Origin: JAVVPL01 sp036655775
GTDB taxonomy: Bacteria; Bacteroidota; Bacteroidia; Bacteroidales; P3
Assembly: GCA_036655775.1 (NCBI GenBank)
Contig: JAVVPL010000004.1
Coordinates: 1 to 41,387, forward strand
Direction: 5' to 3'
DNA length: 41,387 nt
Shown piece after piece: positions 17,631 to 27,138 of the stretch. Positions within the stretch are counted from its first letter, which is position 1. Each line of letters starts with the position of its first letter. A program made the position numbers and the translations under genes. Under the pieces are notes generated by a model. The model was not told the DNA's origin. It saw only the letters and a list, made by a program, of their open reading frames with translations, and did no database searches.

Positions 17631-18341
17631 ATGGCAATAAAAACAGAATCAGAATATAATTTACCTATGTGTAAATGGGCTTTGGAAGATCGTCCTAGAG
17701 AAAAAATGTTGAATCAAAATGCCTCAAATTTGACCGATGCCGAATTGCTTGCTATTATCATAGGTACAGGTACCAAAAGTCGTTCAGCACTAGACCTTTC
17801 AAGATATATTCTTCAATCGGTCAATCATGATTTGAACGAACTTTCGCTTAAAACACCCAAACAATTAATTCATAATTATAAGGGAATAGGAGAAGCCAAA
17901 GCGGTAAGTATATTAGCGAGTTTGGAATTAGGCAAACGGCATCATTTTCCCTTGGATAGAGTTAAAAAAAAGATTACAAGTAGTCGTGATTCTTTTGAAA
18001 TATTTTATGCCGATATGGCTCATGCTTTATATGAAAAATTTCAAATCATCTTGTTATCTAGAGCAGGAAATGTGATCAAAAAAATAACAATTAGCGAAGG
18101 AGGGGTGGCTAGTACCATCATAGATCTTAAAAAGATTTTTCAAATCGCTTTAGAGCATCATAGTGTGGCTATGATACTAGGACATAATCATCCTTCGCAT
18201 AATCTTCAGCCTAGTCCAGAGGATATTTATATGACTCGTAAAATTAAAACTGCCGCAGAATTATTGGATATGGAAGTATTGGATCATCTTATTTTAGGGG
18301 GCGAAACTTATTATAGTTTTGTGGATAATCATAAAATATAG
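17631..18341 (+). CDS. radC: RadC family JAB-domain protein
   Basis: A 236-residue RadC/UPF0758 protein. A helix-hairpin-helix region (HNYKGIGEAKAVSILASLELG, about 81-101) precedes a JAB/MPN metallo-domain with Glu156, His185, His187 and Asp198. The family is named after an old repair assignment later shown to be mistaken, and its function remains open. The metal motif reads HNHPSHNLQPSPED: the glycine usual in HPSG is replaced by His190, while the metal ligands remain. The gene is packed between the AI-2E gene (4-base gap) and the deacetylase gene (4-base gap to ATG 18346). Confidence 0.92.
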   Translation: MAIKTESEYNLPMCKWALEDRPREKMLNQNASNLTDAELLAIIIGTGTKSRSALDLSRYILQSVNHDLNELSLKTPKQLIHNYKGIGEAKAVSILASLELGKRHHFPLDRVKKKITSSRDSFEIFYADMAHALYEKFQIILLSRAGNVIKKITISEGGVASTIIDLKKIFQIALEHHSVAMILGHNHPSHNLQPSPEDIYMTRKIKTAAELLDMEVLDHLILGGETYYSFVDNHKI

Positions 18342-18345
18342 AAGG

Positions 18346-19719
18346 ATGAAGACAAATAAAATTATTCTTTTTCTTCCTCGTAGTTCGGCCCGTTTAGAGT
18401 ATGGTATCGATGTGCTATTTACATCTTTACTCGGGTTGGAGCCTATTATAATTCATACTATCGACGACTTTACAGACTCCAATCTCCCAATTTTGTCTAT
18501 ACACGAAAATGCAAGCAAATTTGTGAATGCAAGTAAATTCAATCAGCCGGTAGCTTACCCTTATTTGCAAGTATATCCTTGGGTTTTTCAATCGCATATC
18601 GACACGGCTTTTACTCCAGAACATAGTACGTTTAAAGAGCAAATTATTCTTTTTCCTTTTATAAAAACAGAAGGCTTACTTCCTTTCGACATTTTTTCCG
18701 CCTCGGTCTATTTGCTTTCTCGTTACGAAGAATATGGGCAAATTCCTAAGGATAATTTGGGACGTTTTTCAGCCAAACAATCACTTGCATACAAATTGAG
18801 TGTGCTTTCAAAACCTATAGTTAATTTATGGGCTTTGGAATTAAAAAAAGAATTAGAAAAACAATTTCCGCAATTAGTATTTTCTTTACCCTCATACCAA
18901 TGTTTCCCTACGCTAGATGTTGATCAAGTTTATGCGTTTAAACATAAACCCTTATACATACAAATAGGCGCATTTGTGAAGGATGTAGTCCATACTCTCT
19001 TCCATCCTCATCAAGCCAATATGCTCCCTTATCGTTGGCGTTTTTATATGCAAAAAAAAGAGGATCCTTTTAATAATTTATTGCAATGGACTCATTTTTT
19101 TGTTGAAAATAATTTACGTGCTCGTTTTTTTATTTTGATGGGAAAATATGGAGGGGTCGACAAAAGTAATCCTTCCCAAATACCTGCTTTTTGCGATACA
19201 ATACGCGAGCTAAATCAAAGTAAAAATATTTCTGTGGGAATTCATTTCTCTCTTAAGTCCAACTATAAAGTCGAGTTGCAAAAAAAAGAACTTGCCGCTT
19301 TGCAACAGAGTCTTGGCGCGCCTATCCAAAGTAATCGGCAACACTATTTGATTTTGAATTTTCCACAAACGTATCAAAATTTGATAGCGCAAGGTATCAC
19401 CGAAGATTTTACTATGGGCTATGCCGATTTGCCAGGATTTAGAGCGGGTATCGCCACGCCATTTCCTTATTTTGATTTGAGCAAAAATGAAAAAACTTCC
19501 TTGACGATATTCCCTTTTGCTTTTATGGATGGAACGTATCGCGAATATATGCAATGTGATTATGCCCATACATTGGCTTCTATGAAAAAATTAGTAGATG
19601 AAATACGTGGGGTGGGGGGCACTTTTATTTGTCTTTTTCACAATGAAAGTCTTGCCAATACCCCTCCTTGGGAAGGCTGGAAAGAACTTTATACAAATTT
19701 GATACATTACGCAAAATGA
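18346..19719 (+). CDS. Polysaccharide deacetylase family protein
   Basis: A 457-residue protein with an N-terminal domain of the kind called DUF7033 and a C-terminal deacetylase-like TIM-barrel region. PTLDVDQVYAFKHKP near residue 195 matches the metal-binding TxDxD motif and VGIHFSLKS is the likely HxS motif. It would remove acyl groups from an envelope or exported glycan. The start is ATG 18346, preceded by AGAAGG; the longer frame from 18319 would overlap radC. It overlaps the next gene by ATGA at 19716-19719, so translation is probably coupled. Residues 54-65 hold a six-codon tandem duplication (ENASKF, VNASKF). Confidence 0.8.
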   Translation: MKTNKIILFLPRSSARLEYGIDVLFTSLLGLEPIIIHTIDDFTDSNLPILSIHENASKFVNASKFNQPVAYPYLQVYPWVFQSHIDTAFTPEHSTFKEQIILFPFIKTEGLLPFDIFSASVYLLSRYEEYGQIPKDNLGRFSAKQSLAYKLSVLSKPIVNLWALELKKELEKQFPQLVFSLPSYQCFPTLDVDQVYAFKHKPLYIQIGAFVKDVVHTLFHPHQANMLPYRWRFYMQKKEDPFNNLLQWTHFFVENNLRARFFILMGKYGGVDKSNPSQIPAFCDTIRELNQSKNISVGIHFSLKSNYKVELQKKELAALQQSLGAPIQSNRQHYLILNFPQTYQNLIAQGITEDFTMGYADLPGFRAGIATPFPYFDLSKNEKTSLTIFPFAFMDGTYREYMQCDYAHTLASMKKLVDEIRGVGGTFICLFHNESLANTPPWEGWKELYTNLIHYAK

Positions 19720-20636
19720 TACACTACCTAAAACATACAGATATTGATCAAACAAAATGGGATGCTTGTATTGCTCGTTCTTCGGGTGCAAATCTCTATG
19801 GCTATTCTTGGTGGCTTACCATTGTTTGTCCACAATGGGAAGCCTTAGTGATGGATGATTATCGTTTTGTTTTTCCTTTAGCAGTGGCAAAAAAATTTGG
19901 ATTGCCGTACCTTGTACAGCCCCCTTTTACACAACGTTTTGCTGTGTATGGGGATGCAAAAAGTATAGATGCTGCATTGTTTTTATCTTTTCTAAAGGCG
20001 ATACCTTCTCGTTTTTTACGTTTGCATTGTCGTTTTTCGGTGCCTGCCGATATGTGTTTCCCTAAACAATATGCAGTAGAGTGGCAAAAAAGTCAAGTTA
20101 TAGATTTATCAAAACCATATTCAGAATTGCAAGCGCAGTATTCAAACAATTTTTGGAAGAATGATAAAAAAAGTAAAAAATATAATTTATCGGTTTCTTC
20201 AAACGTAAGCCTAGATCAGGTAGTTGTTTTATTAAAAACAGAGATGGATAAAAAAAGAAAACTACCAAGTGCGTATTATAGTAAATTACATCAATTGTTC
20301 ACTGCTTCGGCCCAATATTTTCCAATTAAATTTTGGGGTGTAAGAGACGAAAATCAAGATTTAATACTCGCTTCATGGATGCTAGATACGGGAGAGAGAA
20401 TTTATAAACATTATGGAGCTACCTCTCAAGCTAGAGAAAAAAGAGCCGTTTTTTTTTATATAGATCAATTAATAAAACAGAATGAAAATCAAAAAAAAGT
20501 TTTTGATTTTGGTGGTTCTGATTTGGAAGGAGTATATCAATTCAATCATAGTTTTGGTGCAGAAGACGAAAAAATTGCCTATTTGAAAATGGATAAATTC
20601 CCATTTACTCTGTATGGAAAAATTTTTAAAAAATAA
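19716..20636 (+). CDS. FemAB/GNAT-like acyltransferase
   Basis: A 306-residue protein resembling the FemAB/GNAT-fold transferases (acetyltransf_6 group) often found in envelope-glycan gene sets. ANLYGYSWWLTIVCPQWEA and the C-terminal FDFGGSDLEGVYQFNHSFGA are typical. It may attach an amino acid or acetyl group to a glycan or lipid precursor; the donor and acceptor are unknown. ATG 19716 overlaps the deacetylase stop by four bases (ATGA), so the longer frame from 19668, embedded in the previous gene, is not used. The neighbours are a deacetylase and a glycosyltransferase. Confidence 0.78.
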   Translation: MIHYLKHTDIDQTKWDACIARSSGANLYGYSWWLTIVCPQWEALVMDDYRFVFPLAVAKKFGLPYLVQPPFTQRFAVYGDAKSIDAALFLSFLKAIPSRFLRLHCRFSVPADMCFPKQYAVEWQKSQVIDLSKPYSELQAQYSNNFWKNDKKSKKYNLSVSSNVSLDQVVVLLKTEMDKKRKLPSAYYSKLHQLFTASAQYFPIKFWGVRDENQDLILASWMLDTGERIYKHYGATSQAREKRAVFFYIDQLIKQNENQKKVFDFGGSDLEGVYQFNHSFGAEDEKIAYLKMDKFPFTLYGKIFKK

Positions 20637-20703
20637 TTTTTCAGCTAGAAAAACCATATTCTAAAAATCATACCCTAACAAATAAATAAAAACAAAAATT
20701 AAA

Positions 20704-21837
20704 ATGTATAATATCCTTTTCATTAGTAGTTGGTATCCTACTCGACTGCAACCTACCAATGGCGATTTTGTGCAAATTCATGCCAAAGCGATCGCTTCAC
20801 TTTGTCGTGTTTTTGTGTTACACATTTGTTACGACAACAAAACGCATAAACATGAAATCCATCAAAACATACAAGACAATTTTGCGGAAATCATATTTTA
20901 TCTAAAGGAACCGCATTGTAAAATTGCTTTTGTTTGTAAATGTTTAAAAGCATTGCAATTGTTTTTTATGTATTTTAAAGCATTACGCTATATGCGAAAG
21001 AAATTACATTTTATACCTGATATTGTTCATGCAAATGTATTGTATCCCATAGGGGTGATTGCTTTTTGTTTTAAATTGTTTGCGGGTATTCCTTATGTAG
21101 TTAGTGAACATTGGACTGCGTTCCTAACCCTCAAAACCAATAAAATTGCGGGTTTCCCTTTGTTTGTGTCCAAGTGGGTGGCTCGTTTTGCTTCCTGTGT
21201 AATGCCAGTGACTGAGCATTTGCAGAAAAGTATGAAATCTTTGGGTATTCATGCAAAATATAGAGTGGTTTCTAATATTATAGATATCGATTTGTTCAAA
21301 AAAACGAGCTATGAAGTGCATGAACCCTATCGTTTTATTCATGTTTCCAATGGTGTTGAAGCGCATAAAAATATACAAGGCATTATTGATGCAACTACCA
21401 TTTTAAGTTCTTTGAAAAAAGAGTTTGAATTGCATATCCTTTGTCGAGAAGAATATAGCAATCAAATTCCACAGATTTATTTTCATGGAAAAAAAACACA
21501 TCAAGAAACGGCTGAATTGATGAAGAAATGTGATTGTTTGGTCCACTTTAGTAATTATGAAACTTTTTCTATTGTTATGGCCGAAAGTCTGGCTTGTGGA
21601 AATCCCGTGATTACTTCGCGTTGTGGAGGTTTAAGTAATGAATTGGGCCCAGATTATGCGGTGCTAGTGCCACCTAAAGATATCAATGCGCTTACCCAAG
21701 CCATGTTTAGAATGATAAATCATCACAGTCAATACAATCCAGAAAAATTGAGAGACTATGCAGTGACCCATTTTTCAAAAGAAAAAATAGCGGGGCAATT
21801 TTTAGAGATTTATAAAAGTGTAAAACGAAGCCAATAA
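20704..21837 (+). CDS. Glycosyltransferase family 4
   Basis: A 377-residue retaining GT-B glycosyltransferase. The N-terminus (ILFISSWYPTRLQPTNGDFVQ) is a typical acceptor-domain start, and the donor-binding EX7E motif is visible in ETFSIVMAESLACGNPVITS, followed by the usual GG. Such enzymes transfer sugars from nucleotide donors to lipid-linked or exported glycans at the inner membrane. It follows the FemAB-like gene by 67 bases and probably belongs to the same glycan set. Sugar specificity cannot be predicted. Confidence 0.92.
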   Translation: MYNILFISSWYPTRLQPTNGDFVQIHAKAIASLCRVFVLHICYDNKTHKHEIHQNIQDNFAEIIFYLKEPHCKIAFVCKCLKALQLFFMYFKALRYMRKKLHFIPDIVHANVLYPIGVIAFCFKLFAGIPYVVSEHWTAFLTLKTNKIAGFPLFVSKWVARFASCVMPVTEHLQKSMKSLGIHAKYRVVSNIIDIDLFKKTSYEVHEPYRFIHVSNGVEAHKNIQGIIDATTILSSLKKEFELHILCREEYSNQIPQIYFHGKKTHQETAELMKKCDCLVHFSNYETFSIVMAESLACGNPVITSRCGGLSNELGPDYAVLVPPKDINALTQAMFRMINHHSQYNPEKLRDYAVTHFSKEKIAGQFLEIYKSVKRSQ

Positions 21838-21853
21838 AAACTTATCAACAAGC

Positions 21854-21885
21854 TTGTAAATATTCTTCTTTTTTTCTTACTTTTA
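21854..21885 (+). promoter_or_regulatory. Probable dnaE promoter
   Basis: CTTG near 21853-21856 lies about 21 bases before TACTTTTA (21878-21885), a 7 of 8 match to TAnnTTTG. dnaE starts at 21934. Confidence 0.35.
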
Positions 21886-21933
21886 CAAAAACGAAAAACA
21901 ATCCTTCAAAGGGTTTAAAATGCTTATTTACAG

Positions 21934-24900
21934 ATGTCAAATTTTACACATTTACATGTTCATACCCAGTACTCGGTATTAGATGGGGCTGCTAAAATCA
22001 AAAAATTAATAGCCAAAACCAAAGAAATGGGAATGGCGGCTTTAGCTATTACGGATCATGGCAATATGTTTGGCGTGATGGAGTTTACTTCCGAAGCTGA
22101 AAAACAAGGAATTAAACCGATTGTAGGTTGTGAACTCTATGTGGCAGAAGGTAGTCGTTTTGATAAAAAAGGAAGGGAAGATCGTAGTGGATATCACTTG
22201 ATAGTACTTGCTAAAAACGAAAATGGGTATCATAATTTAGCTAGACTTTGTTCGCTAGGTCACAAAAAGGATGCCTTTTATTATACGCCTCGTATAGATC
22301 ATGAACTTTTAGAAAAATATCACGAAGATTTAATTGTATGTAGTGCTTGTTTGGGAGGCGAAATTCCACAAATGATTCTCTCGGGTCAAGAAACTAAATT
22401 ACGGGAAAGCATAGAATTTCACAAACGTCTTTTTGGTGAAGATTATTATTTTGAATTGCAAAATCATATAAAAAACCTAGATCAACCCAAAGTAAATACA
22501 CGTCTTTTAGAGTTGGCCAAAGAATATAATATCAAATGTATTCTTACCAACGATGTGCATTTTGTAGATAGTGAGGATAAGGATGCACATCGAATTTTAA
22601 TTTGTCTCAATACAGGAAAAAAATTGAGCGAAGATACAAAATTAGTTTATACAGGCGAGGAGTTTCTCAAATCACCAGAGGAAATGGCAGCCCTTTTTCC
22701 CGATCATCCCGAATTACTCTCCAATACACAAGAAATTGTCGACAAAGTAGAACCCTTCAAACTAACACGTCCTATTTTATTACCCAAATTTTCTTTGCCT
22801 GAGGGTTTTACCGATGAAATGGAATATCTTCGATATATTACTTATGAAGGCGCTGTAAAACGTTGGGGTGAAAATTATGCCACCGACCCAGATACGTCTA
22901 TAAAAGAACGTTTGGATTTCGAGTTGGCAACGGTGGCTCGTATGGGCTTTCCAGGCTACTTTCTCATTGTTTGGGATTTTATCAAAGCCGCACGTAATAT
23001 GGGGGTATTGGTAGGTCCAGGCCGTGGATCGGCAGCTGGTTCAGCCATTGCATACGCTATTGGTATCACCAATATGGATCCCATCAAATACAAATTACTG
23101 TTTGAACGTTTTTTGAATCCCGAACGTATTTCTATGCCCGATGTGGATATCGATTTTGATGATGTGGGTCGAGAGCGAGTAATCCAATATGTAGTGGGAA
23201 AATATGGAGAAGAACGCGTAGCGCAAATTATTACTTTTGGAAGTATGGCCGCAAAATCATCTATCAAAGATGTGGCGCGAGTGTTAGAACTTCCTTTGAC
23301 AGAGTCAAATCGAGTGTCAGGTTTAATTCCAGATATGTGTCCTTCTTTAGAAAAAGCGTTTGAGAGTGAACCTCTATTGGTTTTTGAACGCGATAATGGC
23401 TCTGATTTGGTACGTAAAACTATTCATTATGCAATGCAATTGGAAGGTTCAATTCGGAGTACAGGTACGCATGCCTGTGGTATGATTATTGCGCCAGAGG
23501 ATCTCATTGATCATGTGCCTTTGAGTACTTCTAAGGATACAGATATGCCCGTTACTCAATATGAAGGCACTTATGTAGAGCCCATAGGTCTTTTAAAAAT
23601 GGACTTTTTAGGTTTGAAAACGCTTACCATTATTCATGGAGCTTTAGATAATATCAAATTACGTCATGGCATAGAGGTCGATATAGATACCCTTCCGCTC
23701 GATGATGCGCTTACTTACGAATTGTTTAGTAAAGGGGATACCAATGGCGTTTTTCAGTTTGAATCGGATGGAATGAAAAAACATCTTCGCGATCTTAAAC
23801 CCAATCGTTTGGAAGATTTAATTGCCATGAATGCACTTTATCGTCCAGGGCCTATGGAATATATTCCCAAATTTATTCGTCGTAAATTTGGACTTGAACC
23901 CATCGAATATGAATTGGAAGGGATGGAAGAGTTTTTGCAGGAAACTTATGGAATTACCGTATACCAAGAACAGGTGATGCTACTTTCTCAAAAATTGGCT
24001 AATTTTAGTAAGGGTGATGCCGATACCTTGCGAAAAGCAATGGGAAAGAAAAAAATTGAGATTCTGCAAAAGATGAAAACTCAATTTATGGAAGGCTGTC
24101 AAGCCAATGGTCATGATTTAAAAATTTGTGAAAAGATATGGACCGATTGGGAGGCTTTTGCTTCCTATGCTTTCAATAAGTCTCATTCTACTTGTTATGC
24201 CTATATTGCTTTTCAAACGGCGTATTTAAAAGCGCATTATCCTGCCGAATTTATGGCTTCGGTCCTCACTAACAATCTAAAGGATATTAATAAAATATCC
24301 TTTTTTATGGACGAATGTAAATATCAAAAAATAGATCTTCTAGGTCCTGATGTCAATGAAAGTCAAGCTAATTTTACAGTAAATAAAGCTGGTGCGATAC
24401 GTTTTGGTTTGAGTGGGATCAAAAATGTAGGCGAAGCTGCGGTGGCTATGTTGATAGAAGAACGTAATAACAATGGAAATTACAAAGATATTTTTGATTT
24501 TGTGCAAAGGGTCAATTTGCGTTCGATTAGTAAAAAATGTATGGAATCACTTATAAAAGCAGGTGCTTTTGATAGTTTTCCCGAGCCCTCTCGAGCTACT
24601 TATTTTTTTCAAAAAGCTGGAGAGTCGGTCAATTTCTTAGATAATTTGATGTCTTATGCCTCCAAATACCAAGTAGGGCAACAATCTACACAAGTTTCTT
24701 TATTTGGGGATGCCGAAGAAGACTCCACATTTATGGCTTTGGAAATTCCGATTTGTGAAGAATGGTCTAATATAGAACAACTCAAAAATGAAAAAGAAGT
24801 GACGGGTTTTTATATTTCAGGACATCCTTTGGATGATTACAAATTAGAATTGAAACAATTTTCGAGTTGTACGCTTGCGGATTTAAAAAATGGAATGGAG

Positions 24901-25443
24901 ACTTTGCAAAATAAAGATTTGAAATTTGGAGGGGTTATCACCGCGGTTGCTCATGCAATGACCAAGAATGGCAAAGCATTTGGACGATTTACATTAGAAG
25001 ATTACGAAAATTCTATGGAGTTTTTGTTATGGAACGAAGATTACCTTAAATTTAAACATTTTATGATTGAGGGCACATTTGTGTTTATACGTGCTTCGGT
25101 CAAACAAAATTGGAGGCAAGAGTATGAACCTAAAATACTGCATATAACATTACTTGATGATTTATTAGACAAACAAACGCGACGAATTATTATTCATAAA
25201 AATTTAAGTGAAATCAATAAAGTATACACTAACGATTTAAAATCTTTAGTGAAAACCTATAAAATAGAATTAAATCCTAAAAACAAAGATACGGTTCCTA
25301 TGGCTCATCTTGAATTTAGAATCAAAGATCCATTGCAAGGATATGCTGTATCAATGCCAGCCCGAGATACCGAAGTCTCACCTGCTAGTTTTGTAAAAGC
25401 ATATATGCAATTTGATGCCTTGGCCGAAATTGCTTTAAGTTAA
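21934..25443 (+). CDS. dnaE: DNA polymerase III alpha subunit
   Basis: Replicative C-family polymerase of 1169 residues. The N-terminal PHP domain starts HLHVHTQYSVLDGAAK. The polymerase core has GPGRGSAAGS and PDVDIDFDD with catalytic aspartates at about 403 and 405. Fingers, tandem HhH and an OB fold near 1000 (FGGVITAVAHAMTKNGKAFG) follow. An internal clamp-binding motif QVSLF is at 920-924. No DEDD exonuclease is inserted, so this is the DnaE type rather than PolC. The stop is followed by a 352-base gap holding a tandem repeat array before pyrH. Confidence 0.97.
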   Translation: MSNFTHLHVHTQYSVLDGAAKIKKLIAKTKEMGMAALAITDHGNMFGVMEFTSEAEKQGIKPIVGCELYVAEGSRFDKKGREDRSGYHLIVLAKNENGYHNLARLCSLGHKKDAFYYTPRIDHELLEKYHEDLIVCSACLGGEIPQMILSGQETKLRESIEFHKRLFGEDYYFELQNHIKNLDQPKVNTRLLELAKEYNIKCILTNDVHFVDSEDKDAHRILICLNTGKKLSEDTKLVYTGEEFLKSPEEMAALFPDHPELLSNTQEIVDKVEPFKLTRPILLPKFSLPEGFTDEMEYLRYITYEGAVKRWGENYATDPDTSIKERLDFELATVARMGFPGYFLIVWDFIKAARNMGVLVGPGRGSAAGSAIAYAIGITNMDPIKYKLLFERFLNPERISMPDVDIDFDDVGRERVIQYVVGKYGEERVAQIITFGSMAAKSSIKDVARVLELPLTESNRVSGLIPDMCPSLEKAFESEPLLVFERDNGSDLVRKTIHYAMQLEGSIRSTGTHACGMIIAPEDLIDHVPLSTSKDTDMPVTQYEGTYVEPIGLLKMDFLGLKTLTIIHGALDNIKLRHGIEVDIDTLPLDDALTYELFSKGDTNGVFQFESDGMKKHLRDLKPNRLEDLIAMNALYRPGPMEYIPKFIRRKFGLEPIEYELEGMEEFLQETYGITVYQEQVMLLSQKLANFSKGDADTLRKAMGKKKIEILQKMKTQFMEGCQANGHDLKICEKIWTDWEAFASYAFNKSHSTCYAYIAFQTAYLKAHYPAEFMASVLTNNLKDINKISFFMDECKYQKIDLLGPDVNESQANFTVNKAGAIRFGLSGIKNVGEAAVAMLIEERNNNGNYKDIFDFVQRVNLRSISKKCMESLIKAGAFDSFPEPSRATYFFQKAGESVNFLDNLMSYASKYQVGQQSTQVSLFGDAEEDSTFMALEIPICEEWSNIEQLKNEKEVTGFYISGHPLDDYKLELKQFSSCTLADLKNGMETLQNKDLKFGGVITAVAHAMTKNGKAFGRFTLEDYENSMEFLLWNEDYLKFKHFMIEGTFVFIRASVKQNWRQEYEPKILHITLLDDLLDKQTRRIIIHKNLSEINKVYTNDLKSLVKTYKIELNPKNKDTVPMAHLEFRIKDPLQGYAVSMPARDTEVSPASFVKAYMQFDALAEIALS

Positions 25444-25474
25444 TTGCAAAACGGATTTTAAGAATATTAAAAAG

Positions 25475-25720
25475 AACTTGAAATGAATGCTAAACTTTAC
25501 TTGAAGTAAATGCGATTTTCTACTTGAAGTGAATGCTGGTTCTCACTTTAAGTGGCTGAAGAAACTCTCTTTAAATCAATGAAGAAACTCTCTTAAAGTG
25601 AATGCAGAAGTTTTTTGAAGTGAATGCAGAACACTTTCTTGAAGTGAATGCAGATACTTTTTTTAAATGAATGCAGAAACTTTCTTGAAATATGCGGAAA
25701 CTCTCTTGAAATATATAGAA
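25475..25720. repeat. 23-bp tandem repeat array, about 11 units
   Basis: Degenerate direct repeats with core TTGAAGTGAATGCAG followed by an AAACTTTC-like spacer. The TTGAA-equivalent positions are 25478, 25501, 25524, 25547, 25570, 25593, 25615, 25639, 25662, 25685 and 25706, giving steps of 23,23,23,23,23,22,24,23,23,21. The last two units are worn. The array fills most of the 352-base gap between dnaE and pyrH; 23 is not a multiple of 3 and no long ORF crosses it. I saw no further copies elsewhere in the window. Confidence 0.93.
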
Positions 25721-25740
25721 TTTGGTTTATAAAAAAACTA

Positions 25741-25775
25741 ATTGTTTTTTTTTACAAAAAAAAATACTAATTTTA
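25741..25775 (+). promoter_or_regulatory. Candidate pyrH promoter
   Basis: ATTG (25741-25744) and TAATTTTA (25768-25775, 7 of 8) are spaced 23 bases apart, about 20 bases before the pyrH start. The match is weak. Confidence 0.3.
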
Positions 25776-25795
25776 CTCCCTAAAAACTCAATTTT

Positions 25796-26500
25796 ATGCG
25801 TTTTAAAAAAATACTTCTGAAATTAAGCGGAGAATCTCTGATGGGGAATCAAGCTTTTGGTATCGAGCCCCAAATGCTTGCACAATATGCAAGCGAAATT
25901 AAAGAGGCGGTGCAAATAGGTGCGGAAATAGCTGTTGTGATAGGTGGTGGAAATATATATAGAGGCTTACAAGGAGCTGCCAAAGGAATGGATAGGGTAC
26001 AAGGCGATTATATGGGAATGTTAGCAACCCTTATCAATAGCATGGCTCTACAAGCCGAACTTCAAAAACAAGGAGTGAAAACTCGTTTGTTGTCGGGTTT
26101 GCAAATAAATCCTATCTGCGAAGAGATGAGTCGAGCTAAAGCCAATGATAGTCTTTCGCAAGGAGAGGTCGTTATTATGGCTGGAGGAACGGGCAATCCA
26201 TTTTTTACTACCGATACCGCTGCCGCTTTACGTGCTGCGGAAATTCAAGCAGATGCTATTTTAAAAGGTACGCGTGTGGATGGTATCTATACAGCGGATC
26301 CTGAAAAAGATCCAAGTGCTACCAAATATCAACATTTATCTTTTGATGAAGCATATCAAAAAAAATTGCAGATAATGGATCTTACGGCTTTTACACTTTG
26401 TAGAGAAAATAAAATTCCTATTTATGTGTTTGATATGAATACCAAAGGAAATTTACAAAAAGTAATTATAGGCGAAGAAATAGGTACCTTGGTGAGTTAA
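25796..26500 (+). CDS. pyrH: UMP kinase
   Basis: Hexameric bacterial uridylate kinase of 234 residues that phosphorylates UMP to UDP. It belongs to the amino-acid kinase fold: LLKLSGESLMG at the N-terminus, the VIGGGNIYRG nucleotide loop, GTGNPFFTTDTAAALRA, and VDGIYTADPEKDPSATKY. Length and motifs are normal. frr follows after 65 bases with no promoter motif, the frequent pyrH-frr pairing. Confidence 0.97.
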   Translation: MRFKKILLKLSGESLMGNQAFGIEPQMLAQYASEIKEAVQIGAEIAVVIGGGNIYRGLQGAAKGMDRVQGDYMGMLATLINSMALQAELQKQGVKTRLLSGLQINPICEEMSRAKANDSLSQGEVVIMAGGTGNPFFTTDTAAALRAAEIQADAILKGTRVDGIYTADPEKDPSATKYQHLSFDEAYQKKLQIMDLTAFTLCRENKIPIYVFDMNTKGNLQKVIIGEEIGTLVS

Positions 26501-26565
26501 TGTGTTGGGAAGTTAATACCAAACGAATATGAGCAAAAAAAACTAAAATCTAATACCATACAATT

Positions 26566-27132
26566 ATGTCAGAAGAAATAAAAAAATGTATTCAAATCCA
26601 AAAAGAGCATAGCGAAGGAGCTCTTAAACACTTAGAAGCCGAACTTCAAAAAATTCGTGCAGGAAAAGCGGCACCTCAAATGCTTGATGGGGTTAGAGTA
26701 GATTATTATGGCACGCCTACGGCTCTATCGCAAGTGGCCGCTATCAATACGCCCGATGCGAAACAAATTACTATACAAGCCTGGGAAAAAAATATGTTGG
26801 GAACCATCGAAAAAGCAATTTTGGCTGCTAATTTGGGCTTTACGCCACAAAATACAGGGGAATTGATTCGTATTGTTATCCCTCCCATCACCGAAGAGAG
26901 ACGACGTGATTTGATGAAACGCGCCAAAGCTGAAGGCGAAAATGCCAAAGTGGCGATTCGGAATATTCGACGTGATACCAATGAGGATATCAAAAAATTA
27001 GAAAAATCGGCAGGTTTGGGCGAAGATGTAGTGAAAACTTCGGAAAAAGAAATTCAAGAGTTGACCAATAAATTTATTGAAAGAATTGATAAAATTCTTG
27101 TTGACAAAGAAAAAGATATTATGACCGTATAA
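26566..27132 (+). CDS. frr: Ribosome recycling factor
   Basis: A 188-residue factor that, with EF-G, splits the post-termination ribosome. Family signatures include LEAELQKIRAGKAAPQMLDG and IPPITEERRRDLMKRAKAEG, with the long helical hairpin (NIRRDTNEDIKKLEK) near the C-terminus. The length is typical (about 185). It ends just before two hairpins and converges on rpoD. Confidence 0.97.
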   Translation: MSEEIKKCIQIQKEHSEGALKHLEAELQKIRAGKAAPQMLDGVRVDYYGTPTALSQVAAINTPDAKQITIQAWEKNMLGTIEKAILAANLGFTPQNTGELIRIVIPPITEERRRDLMKRAKAEGENAKVAIRNIRRDTNEDIKKLEKSAGLGEDVVKTSEKEIQELTNKFIERIDKILVDKEKDIMTV

Positions 27133-27138
27133 AAAACA

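Noticed and set aside
25475..25720. CRISPR array
   Set aside because: The repeats are contiguous and degenerate at 23 bp, with no unique spacers of 25-40 bp and no cas genes nearby.
25475..25720. Replication origin because the iteron-like repeats adjoin dnaE
   Set aside because: No dnaA gene, convincing DnaA boxes or strand-bias change was seen; proximity to a polymerase gene alone is not evidence.
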